From contig NZ_JAHUTT010000028.1 of the NCBI RefSeq assembly GCF_019209865.1, positions 1 to 47,452 on the forward strand: 47,452 bases of DNA, given 5' to 3'. Both the position numbers and the translations under genes were made by a program. Positions 42,215-47,452 of the stretch are shown here, piece after piece; position 1 is the stretch's first letter, and every line of letters begins with the position of its first letter. Below the pieces are notes generated by a model. It did no database searches. It was not told the origin of the DNA and saw only the letters and a list, made by a program, of their open reading frames with translations. This DNA is from Shewanella sp. NIFS-20-20 (GTDB taxonomy: Bacteria; Pseudomonadota; Gammaproteobacteria; Enterobacterales; Shewanellaceae).

Positions 42215-43313
42215 TTTACACTGTTGCATTCAGCAAGCTAGCCCGATCCCGCTAAACGCCGAATTCCGTTGTAAGGCGGGTGAGATCTTGGCCGTGGTCG
42301 GCCCGTCGGGGGGCGGTAAATCCACTTTGCTGCGGATGATTGCTGGCTTGAGTCAGGCTGGGGTAAGTAAAATCTATTTCGGTGATACCCCTTGGAGCGA
42401 CAGTGAGCTGGGGGTACAGTTGAGTCCGCAGCAGCGCCATATTGGTTTTGTGCCACAGCATTTTGGTTTGTTTCCCAATCTGACCGTACTCGACAATGTG
42501 ATGTCGGGGCTTGATCATGTACCTAAGGCGTTGCGGCGTCAGCGGGCGCTCGATTGGCTCGAGCGGGTTAATTTAGATGGTTTACCAGAGCGCTTACCGA
42601 GCCAGTTATCTGGTGGGCAAAAACAACGGGTCGCTTTGGCGCGTGCCTTAGCTAGGCAGCCTAATATTCTGCTATTGGATGAACCGTTTTCGGCGGTGGA
42701 CCGCGAAACCCGTGAACGCTTGTATTTAGAGTTAGCCCGGCTGAAAGCGCAGTTATCCTTACCGGTGATCATGGTGACACATGATCTCAATGAAGCCCTC
42801 CTGCTTGCGGACCATATGGTGTTGATTAGTCAGGGCCAAATGTTACAGCAAGGCGCTCCGAGAGAAGTGCTAGCTCGCCCTAAAACTGCGGCTGTCGCGC
42901 GGCAAATGGGCTTGCGGAATATGTTTACCTCGACCGTGATCGCCATCGATGAGCAGGCCAATCTCGCGTGGTTAAGTTTAGGTAATCAACAAATTGCCTG
43001 CGATCGCCCGCAAGACGTAGTCGTTGGCCAGCAAGTGCTATGGGTGATCCCTAATGCGGGCATAAGGTTTAACTCCATTAGCCATGGCCGCTTGTGTCGC
43101 AGCTTTAACAAGCTTACCGTGAAGGTCATTAATGTCTTATTCATGGGCGAATCCGCGCGACTCCAGCTGAGCATTAAGGGGGTTGATGGTATGTTGAATG
43201 CCGAAGTTCCCACGCATTTGCTGGAAAAATTAGCCTTAGCGGTTGGTGTCGAAACTGAAGTGGCGTTAAAGTCCGATCAACTTCACATTCTTGGTGATAA
43301 TCTGGTTAAATGA
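42201..43313 (+). CDS. modC: Molybdate ABC transporter ATP-binding protein
   Basis: 370 residues from a GTG start inside the end of modB. Walker A GPSGGGKS, signature LSGGQKQR, Walker B ILLLDEP, switch His in MVTHD. The C-terminal 130 residues carry a TOBE/Mo-binding domain (KVINVLFMGESARLQLSIKG) that lets molybdate inhibit the transporter in related proteins. It is the last gene of the moa-mod run. The 155 bases after it show no clear terminator. Confidence 0.95.
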   Translation: MSATDLHCCIQQASPIPLNAEFRCKAGEILAVVGPSGGGKSTLLRMIAGLSQAGVSKIYFGDTPWSDSELGVQLSPQQRHIGFVPQHFGLFPNLTVLDNVMSGLDHVPKALRRQRALDWLERVNLDGLPERLPSQLSGGQKQRVALARALARQPNILLLDEPFSAVDRETRERLYLELARLKAQLSLPVIMVTHDLNEALLLADHMVLISQGQMLQQGAPREVLARPKTAAVARQMGLRNMFTSTVIAIDEQANLAWLSLGNQQIACDRPQDVVVGQQVLWVIPNAGIRFNSISHGRLCRSFNKLTVKVINVLFMGESARLQLSIKGVDGMLNAEVPTHLLEKLALAVGVETEVALKSDQLHILGDNLVK

Positions 43314-43468
43314 TCCAGAGTTAATCTGTTGTTCACCCTCCCTTGGGGCGGAATTAGTTAATATTTCAGCATAATTTATCACATGGCTTAAAGTTAATTT
43401 CCACGCAAGCTCCGTTTATACCCTCCTTCGATACACTCTGTGGCGTTTATTCAAAGGAGATCTTCACT

Positions 43469-43840
43469 ATGTTAAAGAAATTAAGTTTCGCACTGATTGT
43501 TGGTGGTTGTTTGTCCTTGCCAGCAATGGCGGCCTATACCGGCCCGAGCTCAGGCTCAACAGCGACAGAGGCCAACACTGCGACTATCGCGCCAGATAAC
43601 ACCCCTGTTGAACTGTCGGGGTTTATTATTCAACACCTTGGCGATGATAATTACTTGTTTGAAGATGAGACGGGTCAAGTTCAAATCGAAATTGATGATG
43701 ATTTGCTGCAGGGATTAGATATTGACTCCACGACTCAAGTCACCTTAGTTGGCGAGGTGGATGATGATCTAGGTGGCCGCGAGATTGAGATAGAGACCAT
43801 TACGTTAGTGCCGGCGGTTAATGGCGCGACGAACCACTAA
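43469..43840 (+). CDS. YgiW/YdeI-type periplasmic OB-fold (BOF) protein
   Basis: The 123-residue protein has a signal peptide (cleavage near AMAAYTG), a Thr/Ser/Ala-rich linker, then the BOF domain: VELSGFIIQHLGDDNYLFED, QVQIEIDDDLL, TQVTLVGEVDDDLGGREIEI. E. coli YgiW of this family is tied to stress tolerance and sits next to the QseBC two-component genes; here a two-component pair also lies just downstream. AAAGGAGA precedes the start. Confidence 0.87.
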   Translation: MLKKLSFALIVGGCLSLPAMAAYTGPSSGSTATEANTATIAPDNTPVELSGFIIQHLGDDNYLFEDETGQVQIEIDDDLLQGLDIDSTTQVTLVGEVDDDLGGREIEIETITLVPAVNGATNH

Positions 43841-44023
43841 TCTCAGCTAGCCACCCCTTGCCACTGTTTACTATTTGCTGTGATTTAGTGCATTGATTAA
43901 ACCGTGGCAACTGATCTTTCTCGGTTGCAATCTGCTTCACAGTCTTGTGTTAATATTTTTCTATTAATTGAACATTTCAGTTACTCTGAATTGTTAATTT
44001 TCTGCTGGATAATCGGAGAGACC

Positions 44024-44551
44024 ATGAAACCTTGGGTCTATGGTTTGTTATTACAGGTAATGAGTTTCAGTGCATTTGCGCAGCCGCAATTAATGACGTC
44101 ATTGCAAAATAGCAACCTGTACTCGCCAATGAGCATATTAGATAAGGTCACCAAATTATCACCTGGCATAGTGTCTGAGTTTGACACTCGGCTTGACGGC
44201 GAACGCCTAGTGTATCTTGTGGAAGTTGTTGATACCAAAGATAAATCGCACACGGAATATATAGTTAATGCTGAGTCCGGTGCCGTGCTCAGAGTCTTTA
44301 AAAGCAAACTACAAGCCAAAGATATGGCTGAATATCGTGCCGCAAACTCTCTGGTTGCAAAAGAACATGATATGCAGCACTTCTTAAAGCAAGCGATTAA
44401 CAATCAACCTGGACGGTTAATACAAGCCAAGCTTGATAATGATTTAGGCATTAATTATCTCGAATTTACCATTTTAGATGGCAGTAAGGCGCACACGCAG
44501 GCATTTAACATTGACCGCATGCAGCCTATTCCATTGCTGACGCGGGACTGA
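44024..44551 (+). CDS. Secreted PepSY-domain-like protein
   Basis: 175 residues from the ATG at 44024, after GGAG; the open frame from 43904 has no ribosome-binding site. A signal peptide (cleavage near AFAQPQL) is followed by two PepSY-like repeats: SPGIVSEFDTRLDGERLVYL with HTEYIVNAESGAVL, and QPGRLIQAKLDNDLGINYLE. PepSY proteins may inhibit proteases or bind ligands in the periplasm. The response regulator starts 9 bases later, so it is probably a periplasmic accessory or sensor of the two-component system. Confidence 0.78.
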   Translation: MKPWVYGLLLQVMSFSAFAQPQLMTSLQNSNLYSPMSILDKVTKLSPGIVSEFDTRLDGERLVYLVEVVDTKDKSHTEYIVNAESGAVLRVFKSKLQAKDMAEYRAANSLVAKEHDMQHFLKQAINNQPGRLIQAKLDNDLGINYLEFTILDGSKAHTQAFNIDRMQPIPLLTRD

Positions 44552-44560
44552 GGAGTTTGT

Positions 44561-45238
44561 ATGAAAATATTGTTGGTTGAAGACGATGCCACCACGCTTG
44601 ATTATATCGTTAAGGGTTTTCAAGAGCAGGGTTACAACATTGAAACGGCTTCTGATGGTCATCAAGGTTTATTAATGGCTACCACTGGGCATTATGAGCT
44701 GATTATTTTGGATCGTATGTTACCGCAATTAGATGGCTTAAAATTATTAGCGGCACTGCGTGCCACGGGCAGCCAAGCTCCGGTATTAATTTTATCGGCG
44801 TTAAGTCATGTGGATGAAAGGGTCAAAGGACTGAGAGCTGGCGGTGATGACTACATGACTAAGCCGTTTGCCTTTTCTGAGCTATTAGTGCGTGCGGAAA
44901 AACTGATGCAGCGTGGCCAAACCATTCAGGTGATGACAGATCTTAAAGTGGGTCCATTAGAAATGGAATTATTGACTCGTCAAGTGACCTTAGATGGCAA
45001 TGAGTTAATGCTGCAACCCAAAGAATTTCAACTGCTTAAATATCTAATGGAGCATGTTAATCAAGTCATCAGTCGCACCCTGTTATTTGAAGCCGTATGG
45101 GATTATCACTTCGATCCTCGTACCAATGTTATCGATGTTCATATTGCCAAGTTACGCCGTAAGTTTGAAGAATATGGTCACGAAGAACTCATCGAAACCG
45201 TGCGCGGTGCGGGTTACCGTTTACGCCATCGTCATTAA
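44561..45238 (+). CDS. OmpR-family response regulator
   Basis: 225 residues: receiver domain with acidic pair E7-D8-D9, phosphorylatable Asp51 (LIILDRMLPQLDG) and Lys in MTKPFAF, then an OmpR-type winged helix (KEFQLLKYLMEHVNQVISRT, NVIDVHIAKLRRKF, VRGAGYRLR). It is preceded by the PepSY gene and followed 57 bases later by its kinase. Target genes are unknown. Confidence 0.94.
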   Translation: MKILLVEDDATTLDYIVKGFQEQGYNIETASDGHQGLLMATTGHYELIILDRMLPQLDGLKLLAALRATGSQAPVLILSALSHVDERVKGLRAGGDDYMTKPFAFSELLVRAEKLMQRGQTIQVMTDLKVGPLEMELLTRQVTLDGNELMLQPKEFQLLKYLMEHVNQVISRTLLFEAVWDYHFDPRTNVIDVHIAKLRRKFEEYGHEELIETVRGAGYRLRHRH

Positions 45239-45295
45239 TGAGCTCTTGGGTCAGTAAATACTGAGTTTACTATATCAATCAGATAATTAGGTGCC

Positions 45296-46615
45296 ATGAA
45301 GAATATCCGTCCTTACCACAGTAGTGTGTGGCGAATTACCATCATATTTACTTCGATGGTGACGATCATCATAGGCACCTTGTTGTTTTCGCTTTATCGC
45401 CAGCTAGTGATAGAGCAGCAACATCAATTGGAATACCACTTGCAAAGTGAGTATCAGCGTTATCAAGAGCTTGCCGATACGGTTAATCGCCAGAACTTTG
45501 CAATTCAAGTCAGTGCGCCTGATCCCAATGGTATTTTGGTGGCATGGCAAGATGGCGACACCACTCGAGGCGCCTTGTCTTTCTTACCCAAGGACTTACC
45601 CTTTTTGCCACAGACTCAGGAGTTTCCTATTCTGACCTTAGGTCATGAAAAGTTGAACCTCTATCGTGGCGGCTTGCTTAACACTCGCTACGGGGATGTG
45701 CTTATCGCTAGCCGTACCGATCAGCTGGCCACTTTAATTAATAAGTTTCTTAATGCGGCCACCTGGGCGGTGATGTTTACCATTGTCGTGACCTTGGCAG
45801 CGGGTTATTTGTTTTCTAAAGCTTTGTTGATGCGCTTGGTTCAATACAACAAAATAAGCAAAAAAATACAACAGGGTCAGTATGATAAGCGGCTTCCCAT
45901 CAGTAGTCAGCGTGATGAAATTGATGTGCTAGCCAGCCAGTTTAATACCGTGCTTGATGCCTTTGAGCGCAATTTATTAGCCGTAAGAGGGGTGACGGAC
46001 AATATTGCGCACGACTTGCGCACGCCCTTGTCCCATATTCGGATTGGCATTGAAAAGCTGGCTACCACCGAGGTGGTGGACGTGGCTGAAGAAAGTGCCA
46101 TGTTATTGGAAGAATTAGATCATTGTTTGGCGACTTTCAATGCCATGTTGTCGATTACGCGTATTGAAGAAGGTCAGCAACAGCTCGAACTCCAACCGCT
46201 GAGCCTGCAAGCATTATGTCATGATCTAGTGGACATGGCGCAAGCCGTTGCCGAAGATAGAAATCAGCAATTGAGTTTTGAGAGTGGCCAAGACTTTGAG
46301 ATTAAAGCCGATAAGTATCTCTTGTTTACCGCGTTATTTAATCTGGTCGACAATGCGATTAAGTACGCCGGCGATGGGGCTATCATTGAGATAGTCCAGG
46401 CCGGTAACCTCATTCAAATTCGCGATAACGGCCCCGGGATCCCCGATGAGGCCAAAGAGAAAGTGTTTGAACGCTTGGTGCGGTTAGATCCGAGTCGCCA
46501 TCATGTGGGTACCGGACTTGGACTGTCGATGGTAAAAGCGATATTATCTCGCCATCATGCCAATATCGAGTTAACTGATAATCATCCAGGGTTAATTGTC
46601 AGCATTCGATTCTAA
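45296..46615 (+). CDS. Sensor histidine kinase
   Basis: 439 residues. Membrane helices about 13-34 and 156-176 border a periplasmic sensor of about 120 residues. A HAMP domain (about 177-228) precedes the H-box with His239 (NIAHDLRTPLSH). The ATPase domain has NLVDNAIKYAGDG, IRDNGPGIPDEAKEKVFERL and GTGLGLSMVKAIL. It pairs with the OmpR-type regulator just upstream. The signal is unknown; the PepSY and YgiW-like neighbours suggest an envelope or cationic stress. Confidence 0.93.
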   Translation: MKNIRPYHSSVWRITIIFTSMVTIIIGTLLFSLYRQLVIEQQHQLEYHLQSEYQRYQELADTVNRQNFAIQVSAPDPNGILVAWQDGDTTRGALSFLPKDLPFLPQTQEFPILTLGHEKLNLYRGGLLNTRYGDVLIASRTDQLATLINKFLNAATWAVMFTIVVTLAAGYLFSKALLMRLVQYNKISKKIQQGQYDKRLPISSQRDEIDVLASQFNTVLDAFERNLLAVRGVTDNIAHDLRTPLSHIRIGIEKLATTEVVDVAEESAMLLEELDHCLATFNAMLSITRIEEGQQQLELQPLSLQALCHDLVDMAQAVAEDRNQQLSFESGQDFEIKADKYLLFTALFNLVDNAIKYAGDGAIIEIVQAGNLIQIRDNGPGIPDEAKEKVFERLVRLDPSRHHVGTGLGLSMVKAILSRHHANIELTDNHPGLIVSIRF

Positions 46616-46626
46616 TTAAGACAACT

Positions 46627-47304
46627 ATGTATCAAATCGTGGCCAATGAGCCAGAGTTTGTGGTGGTCAATAAAGACGCCGGTGTCCACTTTCACTCCCA
46701 AGATGGCCAAGCCGGTATTGCCGCGCAATTAGCCTTAGATCTAGGGATTGAGTTATACCCAGTGCATCGACTCGATACGATTACCTCCGGCTTATTGATA
46801 TTCGCCAAGACATTAGGCGCCGCCCAGCAATTTGGCGATATGTTTGCTCGGCATCAGGTGCAAAAGTATTACCTCGCCATTGCCGGTAATAAGCCGACCA
46901 AGAAACAAGGCAGTGTGATGGGCGATATGGCCAAATCTCGCCGTAGCCAATATAAGCTATTACGTAGCCGCGTCAATCCAGCGATTACTCAGTTTTTCTC
47001 TCAGTCATTAGTGGCGGGGAAGCGCCTCTACTTACTGAAACCCCTCAGTGGTAAAACCCATCAATTACGGGTGGCCTTAGCCTCACTGGCCGTGCCGATT
47101 TTGGGGGATAAATTATATGGTGGCGACGACAGCGACCGTGCCTATCTGCATGCGTGGCAACTTAGTTTTAGTTTTCAAGGCCAATCGTGGAAGTTTGCCG
47201 CATTACCCTCCAGTGGCGAATGGTTTGCTCATGAAGCCTTGGCGGCAACATTGACGCAGTGGCCGCAGCCGGACTCACTTAATTGGCCCAAAAAAAGTGG
47301 CTAG
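46627..47304 (+). CDS. RluA-family RNA pseudouridine synthase
   Basis: The 225-residue protein has the catalytic motif HRLDTITSGLLIFAKT (Asp of HRLD is the nucleophile), a VVNKDAGVHFHSQDG start and KPLSGKTHQLRVALASL near the end, as in RluA-type synthases. It lacks an S4 domain and is short for the family. It converts a uridine in rRNA or tRNA to pseudouridine; which site is unknown. It begins 11 bases after the kinase gene. Confidence 0.9.
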   Translation: MYQIVANEPEFVVVNKDAGVHFHSQDGQAGIAAQLALDLGIELYPVHRLDTITSGLLIFAKTLGAAQQFGDMFARHQVQKYYLAIAGNKPTKKQGSVMGDMAKSRRSQYKLLRSRVNPAITQFFSQSLVAGKRLYLLKPLSGKTHQLRVALASLAVPILGDKLYGGDDSDRAYLHAWQLSFSFQGQSWKFAALPSSGEWFAHEALAATLTQWPQPDSLNWPKKSG

Positions 47305-47330
47305 CAGATAATAAAAAACCGCCCAAGGGT

Positions 47331-47362
47331 AATGCCGTTCACTTAGTGTGAACGGCATTTTT
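47331..47362 (+). terminator. Rho-independent terminator after the pseudouridine synthase gene
   Basis: A 12-bp stem (47331-47342 with 47348-47359) with a 5-base loop and a T run. The remaining 90 bases to the window end show no gene. Confidence 0.92.
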
Positions 47363-47452
47363 CTTAGACTTAATGGGATACTTGTTTTTACTCATTTTTA
47401 ACGCACGTGGATAGGCCCTATCCCGTTTCCCATCAAGCTTGAACTGTCTCGC

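Overview
The window reads as chromosomal DNA from a Shewanella-like gammaproteobacterium. The reasons are a tandem pair of fdhXABC formate dehydrogenase operons with their accessory genes (fdhD, DUF3305, DUF3306, polyferredoxin, TorD-like chaperone), an ETF-ubiquinone oxidoreductase next to moaACDE-modABC, and gammaproteobacterial-type ubiC, rlmF, yhgN and ygiW. The species cannot be fixed from the sequence alone. The left edge holds a 5S rRNA and its terminator, so an rRNA operon probably ends just outside the window.

Layout. 0-7 kb: 5S rRNA, then housekeeping and metal-related genes (ridA-like, PlsC-like acyltransferase, NTF2-like secreted protein, NRDE protein, a ZIP-like/permease fusion, yhgN, ubiC, a secreted FliL-like protein, rlmF). 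7-22.8 kb: formate respiration. A regulator with a DNA-binding head and a substrate-binding-like body plus fdhD run leftward. DUF3305, DUF3306, a polyferredoxin and a TorD chaperone run rightward into fdhX1-A1-B1-C1, a terminator, and then a second set fdhX2-A2-B2-C2. 22.8-24.7 kb: an accessory island made of one HNH nuclease gene between two gene-free blocks full of inverted and direct repeats. 24.9-28 kb: a HemN/HemW-like radical SAM protein, two doubtful small ORFs and a patatin-like lipase. 28-33.5 kb: a very large hybrid histidine kinase divergent from a REC-HD-GYP response regulator. 33.5-38.1 kb: MFS transporter, PfkB kinase, GNAT acetyltransferase and ETF-QO. 38.3-43.3 kb: a molybdenum-cofactor riboswitch followed by moaA-C-D-E and modA-B-C. 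43.4-47.4 kb: YgiW-like OB-fold protein, PepSY protein, OmpR-family regulator and kinase, and a RluA-type pseudouridine synthase.

How the genes fit together. Both formate dehydrogenase catalytic subunits need molybdopterin cofactor, Tat export, Fe-S clusters and sulfuration of the metal. The window supplies molybdate uptake (modABC), early cofactor synthesis (moaACDE, with its own riboswitch), the sulfurtransferase FdhD, a TorD-type chaperone and an operon-linked regulator. The two fdh operons differ clearly in codon choice: the second uses a far more biased, high-expression-like set. It also carries its own promoter region and a stable UUCG hairpin before fdhC2.

Least explained parts: the repeat-rich HNH island (a nested four-stem structure on one side, four stem-loops at about 60-base spacing on the other), the atypical cysteine arrangement in FdhD, the tiny Tat protein FdhX, and the ZIP/permease fusion with histidine-rich segments.
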